From assembly GCF_016757215.1 (NCBI RefSeq), contig NZ_JAESIY010000010.1:122563-186562 (forward strand): a stretch of DNA of 64,000 nt. Reading direction: 5' to 3'. Below the pieces are notes generated by a model that had not been told where the DNA came from, made no database searches, and saw nothing but the letters and a program-made list of their open reading frames with translations. The stretch is from Fulvivirga sediminis (GTDB lineage Bacteria; Bacteroidota; Bacteroidia; Cytophagales; Cyclobacteriaceae). Numbering within the stretch: the first letter of the stretch is position 1; each line of letters begins with the position of its first letter. This document shows positions 24,386 through 34,300 of this stretch, piece after piece. Made by a program: the position numbers and the translations under genes.

Positions 24386-25234
24386 ATGAAACGAATATTA
24401 GTTCCAACAGATTTTTCAGACCAGGCAAAATATGCTCTTGATGCAGCACATAGAATAGCCTTGAAAACTGGTGCTGCGCTTGTTTTAATTCATGTTATTG
24501 AAGATGCTACGGTTACTTCCGTTCATTATACCGGAGAGGTAGAGTTGCCAGAAATGACTGACCGGCTGTTTATGATGCGCATGATTGAAAAGGGAAAGAA
24601 AAAGCTTGAAAAGCTAGCTACTAGTGAAGCTTTTTCAGATATAGTAGTAGAACAGGAATTGCGTATTGGTAGCCCATATCATAACATCAGGGATATTGTT
24701 AGTGAGCAGGAGGTGGATTTGGTAGTAATGGGTACCAAAGGAAGTTCTGGTGTAGAGGAATTTTTGATTGGCTCTAATGCAGAAAAAGTGGTGAGGCATG
24801 CTAAATGTCCTGTGTTAACTATTCACGAAGAACTCCAAAACCATTCTTTGGAAACTATAGTATATGCCACTGCTCTTGATGAAGATGAGATTGCATCTTT
24901 TGAAGTAGTAAAGATATTCCAAGCTATGTATGGGGCTAAAATTAATATTGTAAGAATCAATACACCTAATAATTTCCAGCCTGATAGAGTTGCTCTTAAG
25001 GAGTTAGAAGAGTTTGCCGAAAAATTAAAGGTGGATAATTATGAGCTGAGAATCTTTAATGATAACTCTGAAGAGGAAGGCATTATTTACTTTGCGGAGC
25101 AGGTAAAAGCAGATCTGATTGCCATGGCCACTCACGGAAGAACAGGACTATCACATCTGCTGGGAGGGAGTATTGCTGAAGATGTGGTGAACCACACCAG
25201 AAGGCCAGTACTTACCTACTCTTTGAAAAAATAA
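24386..25234 (+). CDS. Universal stress protein with two UspA domains
   Basis: From ATG 24386 the protein is 282 aa with tandem UspA domains (about 1-145 and 150-282). Both domains end in the ATP-binding pattern GxxGxxxxxxxxxGS: GTKGSSGVEEFLIGSNAEKV and THGRTGLSHLLGGSIAEDV. The longest frame begins at a TTG (24377), but the typical start MKRILVPTDFSD is at 24386. Such proteins help survival under starvation, oxidative or respiratory stress; the exact role here is unknown. It is a single-gene unit. Confidence 0.94.
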   Translation: MKRILVPTDFSDQAKYALDAAHRIALKTGAALVLIHVIEDATVTSVHYTGEVELPEMTDRLFMMRMIEKGKKKLEKLATSEAFSDIVVEQELRIGSPYHNIRDIVSEQEVDLVVMGTKGSSGVEEFLIGSNAEKVVRHAKCPVLTIHEELQNHSLETIVYATALDEDEIASFEVVKIFQAMYGAKINIVRINTPNNFQPDRVALKELEEFAEKLKVDNYELRIFNDNSEEEGIIYFAEQVKADLIAMATHGRTGLSHLLGGSIAEDVVNHTRRPVLTYSLKK

Positions 25235-25367
25235 ATTATTCTATTCTCTGTGAATATAAAAGATATTTAAATGGAACAAGAAGGTGTGTAGGTTTGGCTA
25301 TAAAGTTGAAGTAATACTGAGCTTAAAAGTTTATTCACCGCTGTCGATTGTATAATTTTACACTCAC

Positions 25368-28300
25368 ATGTCTGCAGAAAGTTTCATAATTTATAGATCC
25401 TCAGCGGGTTCTGGTAAAACTTATACCCTTACCAAAGAGTACCTTAAGCTCGCTTTAAAGAGTACGCGTTACTACAAGTACATTCTGGCAGTGACCTTTA
25501 CCAACAAGGCCATGCAAGAGATGAAAAACAGGATCATACAGAAGTTGCATGAGTTTTCTGAGGGTAAAATGGATGGTATGGCTGAGGAGCTTATGGCTCA
25601 TGCTAACTTAGATGAAACCACTTTTCAGCTAAAATGCAGACAAATTCTTACAGAGATACTCCATGGATATTCACACTTTTCTATTAGTACCATAGATACC
25701 TTCTTTCAGAAGGTGATACGGAGTTTTGCTAAAGAGCTGGGCCTGGCGGGTAGCTACAGGTTAGAATTAGATGTTGACCTTATACTTATTCAAATTGTTG
25801 ACGACCTGCTTTTCGAGGTAACGGAGAATAAACAGATTAGAGAGTGGATCATTCGGTTTGCCCGTGAAAATTTGCAAGAGGGCAATAACTGGGATGTAAG
25901 GAGGAACATTAAAGACCTGGCAAGGGAGCTTTTTAATGAGAGCTTTAAGTACATAGAGGATGAAATAGCGGGGCATGATCATTCTTTAGTGAAGAAATTA
26001 AAGACCTCTATAGATGAAATAATAGCTGTTTTTGAGAATAAAATGCATAGCCTGGGAGCTGAGGGCTTACAGCAGCTGAAGGGCAATGGCTTGGAAATTG
26101 AAGACTTTTCTTATGGCCGAAGTGGGGCTATGGGACACCTGTATAAAATTTGCAAAGACAACAAATCTTATGAGCCTGGTAAACGGCTCTTGTCAGCATT
26201 GGAAGGAGGCAGCTGGTATAAGAAAACTTCAAAAAAGGCTGATCTTATAGATATGACCTTGGCTTCTGGTCTGGAAGATATACTACGGCAGTCAGTAGAT
26301 TATTATGCTCAGCAGTTTGAAGTATATAGTACGGCACTGCAAATTAAGAAATTTCTTTATGGCTATGGCCTGCTGGCAGACTTAGCCCGCAAGCTTCAAG
26401 AGTATAAAAAGGCAAATAATGTGATGCTTATTTCTGATGCTACTCGTTTTTTGAAAGAGCTGGTGCAGGATGCAGATACTCCGTTTGTGTATGAAAAGGT
26501 AGGTTCTTTTTACAGGCATTATCTTATCGATGAGTTTCAGGATACCTCCGGCTTTCAGTGGGAGAGCTTTAGGCCATTAGTTGACGATAGCCTAGCACAA
26601 GGGTACAAAAACCTGGTGGTAGGTGATATAAAGCAATCTATTTATAGATGGCGTGGTGGAGATTGGGAGTTGCTTTTGAGGAAAATAGAGAGCGATATTG
26701 GGTCTAATAGGACCACTAATAAAGTACTGGATACTAATTTTAGAAGTGAAGCCAATATCATTCAGTTTAACAATAGCATTTTTAAATTGCTGCCCCAGGT
26801 GCTTATGAATGAAGGCGGAAGTGATCAGGATCCGGATTGGCAGGTGCTAGATCAGGTATATGAAGATACTTATCAGAAAATACCTCCGCATAAGCAGGAA
26901 AACCCCCAAGGTTATATCAACATTACCTTTTACAAAGATGAGGAAGACGATAAGTGGAAAGACAAAGTAAGCCGTCAGTTGCCTCAAGTGGTAGAAGAAC
27001 TTCAAGATAAAGGAGTCCCTCTCAAAGAAATAGCCGTTTTGGTACGGAATAATAAGGAAGGAAAGACGGTGGCAGATTACCTGTCTGACTATGAGCACTC
27101 TGCCCAGGCAAAAGAAGGCTATAGATATGATGTGGTATCTAACGAATCCTTGTTTTTAGTGGCGTCACCGGCTGTGCGCCTGGTAGTTTCAGCACTGCGC
27201 TACCTGGCCGATGCGAAGGATAAAGTGGTACAGGCACAGCTCGTATATGATTATCAGAAGGCCGTTAAAAAGTCTGCCGAACCAGTGAGTAAGCTCATGC
27301 AATCAATTGGCAAGGGTAAGTTTGAAGAGTGGCTGCCAACGGAATTTTTCTCTCGAAAGCCTTATTTAATGCATTTGCCTTTTTATGAATTGGCAGAAGA
27401 ACTGATTAATATTTTTGAGGTGAATCAGCTACATGGTCAGTTCGCTTACCTGCAAACATTCCAAGATCTGATATTGAAATTTACCCAAAATGAAAAAGGA
27501 GATGTATTCTCATTTTTAGAGTGGTGGTATGAAAAAGGCTCCAAAGCAAGTATTAAGGTAGCTGATGATCTTGATGCTATTAGAATAATGACTATTCATA
27601 AGTCAAAAGGATTGGAATATACCTCCGTGATAGTGCCATTTTGTGATTGGGAAATAGATCACCAACGTTCTCCTATTATCTGGACGGCCTCAGATCAAGA
27701 GCCTTTTAATATAGGACATTTGCCCTTAAAGTATAAAAAGGATTTAGCCGCCACCGTCTATAAGGAGGATTATGAAGAAGAAAAAATAAAGGCGCACTTA
27801 GATAATCTTAATGTTTTATATGTGGCCTTCACCCGAGCTGCACATAACCTTTGGGTGATGGCTCCTGATAAGAAAAAGCAAATATCTAAAGTACTGAGAG
27901 ACACTCTGGCGAATAGTAGTTTCGAGTTGTATGAAGCCTGGGATGAAGAGGAGAATGTCTTTGAATATGGCAACAGAGATTATAAGTTTGAAATAGAAGA
28001 GGAGCATGCTGCACCAGCGCTCACTTTGAAAAGCTATCAGCATTTTGACTGGCGACAGAAGATAGCTGTAAAAAACGCAGCTAAAGATTTTACAGAAGCC
28101 GATGATCGGAGGGTGAAGATCAATTATGGTATTCTTATTCATAATCTGCTGGCCAGTGTAGAGGTGATGGCAGACCAAGAGCGTGCGTTGGAAACCTTAC
28201 GCTATGAGGAGGGTCTTAATAAGGATCAGATAAAAGAAATATCGGGTCTTTTAAAGGATTTGTTGGCTAACCCTGCCGCAAAGGGATGGTTTACCGCTGA

Positions 28301-28535
28301 TTGGAAAGTGTATAATGAAATGCCTATTATTTTGCCCGGTGCAGAGTACCGACTTGATAGGGTAATGATCAAACAAAATAAGGCCATTATTATTGATTAT
28401 AAAACGGGTATACCCAAAAGTGAAGATCAGCGGCAGATGACTAACTACAAATCTCTACTTTCTGAGATGGGGTACGAAGAGGTGCAGGGATATTTGTGGT
28501 ATCTAGGAGAGAATAGGGTGGAAGAAGTATTATAA
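25368..28535 (+). CDS. AddA-like UvrD helicase-nuclease
   Basis: A 1055-aa double-strand-break-processing enzyme of the AddA/RecB type. Walker A is SAGSGKT at 12-18, followed by TFTNKAMQEMKNRI (motif Ia), DEFQDTSGFQWE (Walker B, motif II), GDIKQSIYRWRGGDW (motif III) and TIHKSKGLEYTSVI (motif V) and VAFTRA (motif VI). The C-terminal PD-(D/E)XK nuclease has YRLDRVMI and IIDYKTG. Together with the AddB-like protein encoded 3 kb downstream it should form the heterodimeric helicase-nuclease that feeds RecA. It starts at ATG 25368. Two unrelated metabolic genes separate it from its partner. Confidence 0.93.
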   Translation: MSAESFIIYRSSAGSGKTYTLTKEYLKLALKSTRYYKYILAVTFTNKAMQEMKNRIIQKLHEFSEGKMDGMAEELMAHANLDETTFQLKCRQILTEILHGYSHFSISTIDTFFQKVIRSFAKELGLAGSYRLELDVDLILIQIVDDLLFEVTENKQIREWIIRFARENLQEGNNWDVRRNIKDLARELFNESFKYIEDEIAGHDHSLVKKLKTSIDEIIAVFENKMHSLGAEGLQQLKGNGLEIEDFSYGRSGAMGHLYKICKDNKSYEPGKRLLSALEGGSWYKKTSKKADLIDMTLASGLEDILRQSVDYYAQQFEVYSTALQIKKFLYGYGLLADLARKLQEYKKANNVMLISDATRFLKELVQDADTPFVYEKVGSFYRHYLIDEFQDTSGFQWESFRPLVDDSLAQGYKNLVVGDIKQSIYRWRGGDWELLLRKIESDIGSNRTTNKVLDTNFRSEANIIQFNNSIFKLLPQVLMNEGGSDQDPDWQVLDQVYEDTYQKIPPHKQENPQGYINITFYKDEEDDKWKDKVSRQLPQVVEELQDKGVPLKEIAVLVRNNKEGKTVADYLSDYEHSAQAKEGYRYDVVSNESLFLVASPAVRLVVSALRYLADAKDKVVQAQLVYDYQKAVKKSAEPVSKLMQSIGKGKFEEWLPTEFFSRKPYLMHLPFYELAEELINIFEVNQLHGQFAYLQTFQDLILKFTQNEKGDVFSFLEWWYEKGSKASIKVADDLDAIRIMTIHKSKGLEYTSVIVPFCDWEIDHQRSPIIWTASDQEPFNIGHLPLKYKKDLAATVYKEDYEEEKIKAHLDNLNVLYVAFTRAAHNLWVMAPDKKKQISKVLRDTLANSSFELYEAWDEEENVFEYGNRDYKFEIEEEHAAPALTLKSYQHFDWRQKIAVKNAAKDFTEADDRRVKINYGILIHNLLASVEVMADQERALETLRYEEGLNKDQIKEISGLLKDLLANPAAKGWFTADWKVYNEMPIILPGAEYRLDRVMIKQNKAIIIDYKTGIPKSEDQRQMTNYKSLLSEMGYEEVQGYLWYLGENRVEEVL

Positions 28536-28622
28536 GCTGGCCTTATTTATTAAAAGATGCCTTTTAGGCTAACAATTTTTCGTGGTAGACATTATTATAA
28601 TGTTGATTTTAATTAACTAACC

Positions 28623-29423
28623 ATGAAAAAACTAGCCAACCAAACCGCCATAATTACAGGATCAAGTTCAGGAATAGGTCAGGCCATAGCCATTGCTATG
28701 GCTAAAGAAGGAGCCAATATTTGTATTAACTACCATAGCAGTGAAGACGGTGCCGAAGAGACTCAGAATGAAATAGAAAAAGTAGGAGGCTCCTCTATTA
28801 TAGTACAAGCCGACACCAGTAAGCCGGATGATGTCAAAAAAATGTTTGACCAAACAATAGATGCTTTTGGAACAGTAGATATTGTGGTAAGCAATGCTGG
28901 GGTACAAAAAGATGCTCCTTTTATGGAAATGGAGTATGAAGACTGGAAAAAGTTGATTGATATTAACCTGAATGGTCAGTTTCTCTGCGCCAAACAAGCA
29001 GCCAAAGAATTTATTAAAAGAGGAGTAGTAAAGGACCGATCAGGGGCTGCAGGTAAGATTATCTGTATGAGCTCTGTGCATGACATTATCCCATGGGGTG
29101 GGCATATCAATTATGCTACAGCCAAAGCAGGCATATTGATGTTTGTGAAAACTTTAGCACAGGAGCTGGGCCCACATAAAATAAGAGTAAATGCGCTGAG
29201 TCCTGGTGCTATAAAAACAGATATTAATAAAGAGGTATGGTCTGATGAGGAGGCTAGTAAAAAGCTCAAAGAGCTGATACCTTACGGAAGAATAGGAGAG
29301 CCTGAAGATATAGGTAAGGCCGCTGTATGGCTCGCCTCTGATGATTCTGACTACATGCAAGGACAAACGCTTTATGTTGATGGAGGTATGACCCTATACC
29401 CCGGTTTTAGCGATAACGGATAA
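28623..29423 (+). CDS. SDR-family dehydrogenase (glucose 1-dehydrogenase-like)
   Basis: Classical short-chain dehydrogenase, 266 aa: cofactor motif TGSSSGIG at residues 12-19, NAG (SNAGVQ), catalytic Ser in CMSSVHDI and the YxxxK in NYATAKA, and a C-terminal GQTLYVDGGMTLYPGF. The sequence is of the glucose 1-dehydrogenase type (SDR family with NADP preference), but substrate specificity cannot be read from it. It is 7 bases upstream of the GH15 gene, so the two form a small operon; sugar release followed by oxidation is a reasonable combined role (inference). Confidence 0.9.
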   Translation: MKKLANQTAIITGSSSGIGQAIAIAMAKEGANICINYHSSEDGAEETQNEIEKVGGSSIIVQADTSKPDDVKKMFDQTIDAFGTVDIVVSNAGVQKDAPFMEMEYEDWKKLIDINLNGQFLCAKQAAKEFIKRGVVKDRSGAAGKIICMSSVHDIIPWGGHINYATAKAGILMFVKTLAQELGPHKIRVNALSPGAIKTDINKEVWSDEEASKKLKELIPYGRIGEPEDIGKAAVWLASDDSDYMQGQTLYVDGGMTLYPGFSDNG

Positions 29424-29430
29424 AAAATTT

Positions 29431-31260
29431 ATGAATAAAGAACAAAGTGACTATAACCCGATAGCTAACTATGGGGTAATTGGTAATCAAAATACCATTG
29501 CTCTGGTGGGAATGGATGGAGCTATTGACTTTATGTGTTTTCCCAGGTTTGATTCGCCATCAATTTTCGCCTCTATACTTGATAAAAAGAAAGGAGGTAG
29601 TTTTCAGATTATACCTGATCTGAAAGAGGTTGATTACAAACAGCAATACCTGCCGGAAACTAATGTATTAGTCACTCGCTTTCTGGCTTATGAGGGTATG
29701 GTGGAGATCACTGATTTTATGCCTGTAAAATCTCAGGAAGGAAGCTGTGAATTGATCAGAAAAGTGACTGTCATTCGGGGTAAGGTAGCTTTTAAAATGA
29801 AATGTGAGCCGCGCTTTGAATATGCCAAAGAAAGAGGAAAGGCGATAGCTAAAGATGATAAACAAGTCTTTTTTGAAGATGGAGATCAGGCTGAATTTAT
29901 TCGTTTGGTTTCTGATATACCGTTAAAAGCAAGTGAACATGATGCTTGGGCTGAATTTGAGTTAGAAGAAAAGGAATCTGCTTGTTTTGTATTGGAAGCA
30001 GTGCATAATGAAGATGAAACTGATGAATTTGGTGCAGATTTAAATGATCGTGTGCACAGGCTTTTTATAGAAACCGTGAATTACTGGAAGAGTTGGGTGG
30101 GAAAATCGAAATATCAGGGCAAGTGGCTGGATATGGTTCAGAGATCCGCCTTAACATTAAAACTTCTTACCTCACATAAATACGGTGCTCCTGTGGCTGC
30201 GGCCACTTTTGGTTTGCCAGAGCATATAGGTGGTACAAGAAACTGGGACTATAGATTCACCTGGATAAGAGATGCCGCCTTTACTATGTATGCATTTATA
30301 CGCATGGGATATACTGAAGAAGCAGGCCATTTTATGGATTGGATTCGCCATCAGTTTGATGAAAACATGCAGGATGGCAGTGAACTACAGCTTATGTATG
30401 GCGTAGATGGAAAGGCCGAATTAAAAGAGATGGAGCTTGATCATTTGGAAGGATACATGCATTCTACTCCTGTGCGAATAGGAAATGAAGCTTATGATCA
30501 GCTGCAAATGGATATCTACGGAGAGCTTATGGATAGTATTTATCTCTACGATAAGTATGGAGAACCTGTTACCTATAAATTCTGGGAATCGTTAAAAAGG
30601 CATATAGAATATGTTTGTGATAATTGGCAGGTGAAAGATCATGGTATCTGGGAGATAAGATCAGAAAAAAGAGAGTTTTTGTATTCTCGTGTAATGTGTT
30701 GGGTGGCGGTAGATAGAGCTATTCGTCTGGCAGAAAAACGCTCTTTTCCTTATCCTTTTGAGAGATGGAGAAAGGTTCGTGATGAAATTTATACTAATGT
30801 GTATGAAGACTTTTGGAATGATGATTTAAAAGCCTTTGTACAATACAAAGGAGCTGATGTGCTAGATGCCTCAGCCTTGCTGATGCCTCTTGTTCGTTTC
30901 ATTAGTCCATATGACCCTCGCTGGCAATCTACTATGGAAGCTATTGAAGAAGAATTGGCCACAGACTCATTGGTATACAGGTATAATACGGAGCATGATA
31001 TTGACGGTCTAAACTCAGAAGAGGGAACATTTTCAGTATGCTCTTTCTGGTATGTAGAGTGCTTATGCCGTGGTGGGCAGGTAGAGAAAGCCAGGTTGTT
31101 TTTTGAAAAGATGCTTTCTTATGGTAATCATCTGGGGCTTTATGCAGAGCAGATCGGATTGCGAGGTGAGCAATTAGGAAACTTCCCTCAAGCCTTTACG
31201 CATTTGGGGCTGATAAGCGCCGCTTATGCTATCAACAGAGCTATTGATAATGATAAATGA
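29431..31260 (+). CDS. Glycoside hydrolase family 15 protein
   Basis: The 609-aa protein starts with the bacterial GH15 N-terminal beta-sandwich signature IANYGVIGNQNTIALVG and DGAIDFMCFPRFDSPSIFA, and continues into the (alpha/alpha)6 barrel with AATFGLPEHIGGTRNWDYRFTWIRDA and a C-terminal GLYAEQIG region with QLGNFPQAFTH, where the catalytic glutamates are expected. The family contains glucoamylases, glucodextranases and trehalases; sequences of this length and start are often trehalase- or glucoamylase-like. No signal peptide is visible, so a cytoplasmic substrate such as trehalose or maltodextrin is likely. Confidence 0.92.
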   Translation: MNKEQSDYNPIANYGVIGNQNTIALVGMDGAIDFMCFPRFDSPSIFASILDKKKGGSFQIIPDLKEVDYKQQYLPETNVLVTRFLAYEGMVEITDFMPVKSQEGSCELIRKVTVIRGKVAFKMKCEPRFEYAKERGKAIAKDDKQVFFEDGDQAEFIRLVSDIPLKASEHDAWAEFELEEKESACFVLEAVHNEDETDEFGADLNDRVHRLFIETVNYWKSWVGKSKYQGKWLDMVQRSALTLKLLTSHKYGAPVAAATFGLPEHIGGTRNWDYRFTWIRDAAFTMYAFIRMGYTEEAGHFMDWIRHQFDENMQDGSELQLMYGVDGKAELKEMELDHLEGYMHSTPVRIGNEAYDQLQMDIYGELMDSIYLYDKYGEPVTYKFWESLKRHIEYVCDNWQVKDHGIWEIRSEKREFLYSRVMCWVAVDRAIRLAEKRSFPYPFERWRKVRDEIYTNVYEDFWNDDLKAFVQYKGADVLDASALLMPLVRFISPYDPRWQSTMEAIEEELATDSLVYRYNTEHDIDGLNSEEGTFSVCSFWYVECLCRGGQVEKARLFFEKMLSYGNHLGLYAEQIGLRGEQLGNFPQAFTHLGLISAAYAINRAIDNDK

Positions 31261-31411
31261 CAGATAGGCAATAATTACTGATCGGTAGCTAATATCACTG
31301 AGCTCAGGAAGATACCTCTATAAATTTTATTAGCTTCGCTCTTACTTTTAATGATAAAAGAAACAACTTCCTTCTCCCGGTTTTAAAGAGAGGGTAAGAG
31401 CAAAATTGTCT

Positions 31412-34258
31412 ATGAAAAGATTTATCCAGGAAATAGCTGAAGATATTTTGCAAAAGCATGGAGCACACCTGCCTGATGTAACAGTGATTTTTCCTAACAG
31501 AAGGGCGGGACTTTTTTTAAGAGAAAGTCTGCGAGAACTGGTAGATAAACCTACGTGGTCTCCTAATATTATCTCTTTTCAGGATTTTATAGCTCAGCAG
31601 GTGCCTACACAGGTTGCCGATAAACTCTTTTTAACGCATCAACTATTCGATGTGTACAATAAAATAATGAAGACCAAAGAAGGGTTTGACCGATTTTATT
31701 ATTGGGGGCAAATGCTGCTAAAAGATTTTGATGATGTAGATAAGTATCTTGTAAATATTGAGAATTTATATACTAATCTAAGTAGACAAAAACAGCTCGA
31801 TCTCACCTTTGATTTTCTCATGCCTGAGCAGAAGGAAATTATTCAACGTTTTTGGCAGGGGTTTGATCAGACCAAATCAGAGCAAAAAGAACGATTTGAA
31901 TTTGTTTGGGATCGACTATTTAAGGTCTATACTGAGTTTCAAAATCGCCTAAAAAAGCAAAACCTGGCCTATGAGGGTATGCAATACCGCTATGTGGCGG
32001 AAAATCTTGATAGGTTAGCATTTAAAAAAAGTAGCGGTCCGGTTATTTTCGCCGGCTTTAATGCGTTGAACCTGGCGGAGGAGAAGGTGATAAGCTTCTT
32101 CCTTGAGAGAAAAAATGCAGAGATGATCTGGGATTTGGATGGGTACTATCTTGAGGATGACAATCAAGAAGCAGGCACCTTCCTGAGGGAGTATAGAAAT
32201 AAAAATATTTTCGCGCCTACTTTTCCGCAAGATGTGCCTCATTTCTTAAAACATAACCCTAAGGAGATTGAGGTGGTGGGAGTGCCTCAATATGTAGGGC
32301 AGGCCAAGGTGGTAGGTCAGCGGCTGGGAGAGTTACTTGCTGAAGATCCGCATTTGGATCTTCGTAAAATAGCAGTAGTGCTGGCAGATGAGGCGTTGCT
32401 TTTTCCTTTGCTTCATTCTTTGCCAAATGGAATAGAAGCCATAAATGTAACCATGGGTTTTCCCTTAGCCTATGCACCTATTAACAGTTTAATAGAACAT
32501 ATTCTGGACTTGCAGCGCACTATTCGTCATGATCCTGATGGTAATATTCTGTATAGCTTCAAACCAGTACTGGCCATACTGCGGCACCCATTGGTTCTCC
32601 CTTTTGATGCCGAAGAAATAGAAAAACTGGCAGAAACTATTGAATCAGATAATAAGGTTTTTTTAGTACAGAGTGATCTGATAGAACATCCTTTAATCAG
32701 CACCATATTTCAGGAAGCAAGAGATAAGCTAGTTACTTACCTGTCTATAATTTTGCTGGTGCTTCATGGCGGCAAGGAGAGTACTGAGATAGAGATCGAA
32801 TATATACATCATTTTTATCAGATTCTAAATCGATACGAGGAGCTGCTATCAGATGAGGATAAAAAAACAGACCTGTCTTCTTTTAGCAGATTGTTTAAGC
32901 AGCTGATTAGTACGGAGAGATTGCCTTTTTCAGGAGAACCGCTCAATGGCTTACAAATCATGGGGGTGCTGGAGACCAGAAACCTCGACTTTGATCACGT
33001 GTTCGTACTGTCTATGAATGAGAACTTTTTCCCTTCGCAGGGAGGTAAGCATTCGTTCATTCCTTATAATCTTAGAAAGGCTTACGGACTGCCTAATTTT
33101 GATCAGCAGGATGCGATCTATGCCTATCTTTTCTACAGGTTATTGCAAAGAGCTTCTTCTATAGAGTTTTATTATAATACTGAAGGCAATGACATGGGCG
33201 GTGAGGAGATGAGCCGTTTTTTGCAGCAACTTATTCATGAGTCAGGCTTTGAAATAGATCAGCGCGTGCTGTCTAGCTTTGCAGAGCTGGAAGAGCGCCG
33301 CGAAATAGTGATAGAAAAAGATGAGGAGGTGCTGGAAAGCTTAAAGCGCTATTTGCTTAATAATGGTCGTTCATATCGTAGATTATCACCCTCAGCGCTC
33401 AGTACATATTTAGATTGTCGTTTACGCTTTTACTATCGCTACGTGGCAGATTTGTATGAGAAAGATGGTATCGATGAAGATGTGGATGCGCGCTCATTAG
33501 GCAATGTACTTCACTACGCTATGGAGGTGCTGTATGATGATTATATCAAAGAGAGAAACAGCGGTATTACCATAAGAAAAAACGATTTCAAAAGCCTTAG
33601 GTTAAGGTTGGAAAGAGCCGCTGTCAAGGCTTTTAGGCAGCAGTTTTCAGTAGCTGAAGATCGGATATTTTATTTTGAAGGCAAGAATATCATCGCTAAA
33701 GAAATCATTAAGGATTTTATGAGCAGTATCCTTAAACTAGATGAAAACTATGCTCCCTTTGATCTGATAGGTGTAGAAAAGAAATATGAATTAGATCTGC
33801 CAGTTCACCTAAACAATGCAGAGGCTGTGGTAGGCCTGCGAGGTACTATTGATAGGCTGGATAAAAAAGGTAATAACGTGCGGCTTATCGATTATAAAAC
33901 CGGGCAGGATAAACATAATTTTGATGAAATAGCATTGCTTTTTGATAGGAAGAAAAAGAATAAAGTAGCCTTCCAAACCATGTATTATGCGTTGCTTTAT
34001 CAGAAGGAAAAAACTCCTGAAGAGGTGATGGTGCCAGCTGTGTTTAATAAAGATGCATTGTTCCTTGGAGAAGACGTGTTGCTTGCTCATAAGAAGTTGG
34101 GTGAAGTGAACAATGCTGAGCTTTTTCTGTCAGAATACACAGAACATCTCAAGGAGCTGCTAGCCGAATTATTTGATCCTGATGTGCCTTTTGATCAAAC
34201 TGATGAGGAGCAGAAATGTAAGTTCTGTGCGTATAATAATATCTGCGCCAGAGGGTAA
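31412..34258 (+). CDS. AddB-like PD-(D/E)XK nuclease with iron-sulfur staple
   Basis: From ATG 31412 the protein is 948 aa. The N-terminus has an inactivated helicase-like domain (VTVIFPNRRAGLFLRESLRE), and the C-terminus a RecB-type nuclease: GLRGTIDRLD and RLIDYKTGQ. Cys669 (LDCRLRFYYRY) and Cys936, Cys939 and Cys945 (CKFCAYNNIC) match the 4Fe-4S staple around AddB nucleases. With the AddA-like protein it should form the break-processing complex that loads RecA. The open frame reaches a TTG at 31406, but ATG 31412 (MKRFIQEIAEDIL) is preferred. It is 3 kb after the AddA-like gene. Confidence 0.9.
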   Translation: MKRFIQEIAEDILQKHGAHLPDVTVIFPNRRAGLFLRESLRELVDKPTWSPNIISFQDFIAQQVPTQVADKLFLTHQLFDVYNKIMKTKEGFDRFYYWGQMLLKDFDDVDKYLVNIENLYTNLSRQKQLDLTFDFLMPEQKEIIQRFWQGFDQTKSEQKERFEFVWDRLFKVYTEFQNRLKKQNLAYEGMQYRYVAENLDRLAFKKSSGPVIFAGFNALNLAEEKVISFFLERKNAEMIWDLDGYYLEDDNQEAGTFLREYRNKNIFAPTFPQDVPHFLKHNPKEIEVVGVPQYVGQAKVVGQRLGELLAEDPHLDLRKIAVVLADEALLFPLLHSLPNGIEAINVTMGFPLAYAPINSLIEHILDLQRTIRHDPDGNILYSFKPVLAILRHPLVLPFDAEEIEKLAETIESDNKVFLVQSDLIEHPLISTIFQEARDKLVTYLSIILLVLHGGKESTEIEIEYIHHFYQILNRYEELLSDEDKKTDLSSFSRLFKQLISTERLPFSGEPLNGLQIMGVLETRNLDFDHVFVLSMNENFFPSQGGKHSFIPYNLRKAYGLPNFDQQDAIYAYLFYRLLQRASSIEFYYNTEGNDMGGEEMSRFLQQLIHESGFEIDQRVLSSFAELEERREIVIEKDEEVLESLKRYLLNNGRSYRRLSPSALSTYLDCRLRFYYRYVADLYEKDGIDEDVDARSLGNVLHYAMEVLYDDYIKERNSGITIRKNDFKSLRLRLERAAVKAFRQQFSVAEDRIFYFEGKNIIAKEIIKDFMSSILKLDENYAPFDLIGVEKKYELDLPVHLNNAEAVVGLRGTIDRLDKKGNNVRLIDYKTGQDKHNFDEIALLFDRKKKNKVAFQTMYYALLYQKEKTPEEVMVPAVFNKDALFLGEDVLLAHKKLGEVNNAELFLSEYTEHLKELLAELFDPDVPFDQTDEEQKCKFCAYNNICARG

Positions 34259-34300
34259 TTGATAAGGTATTGTTAAATATAGTATTCACTTTAATCCTAA

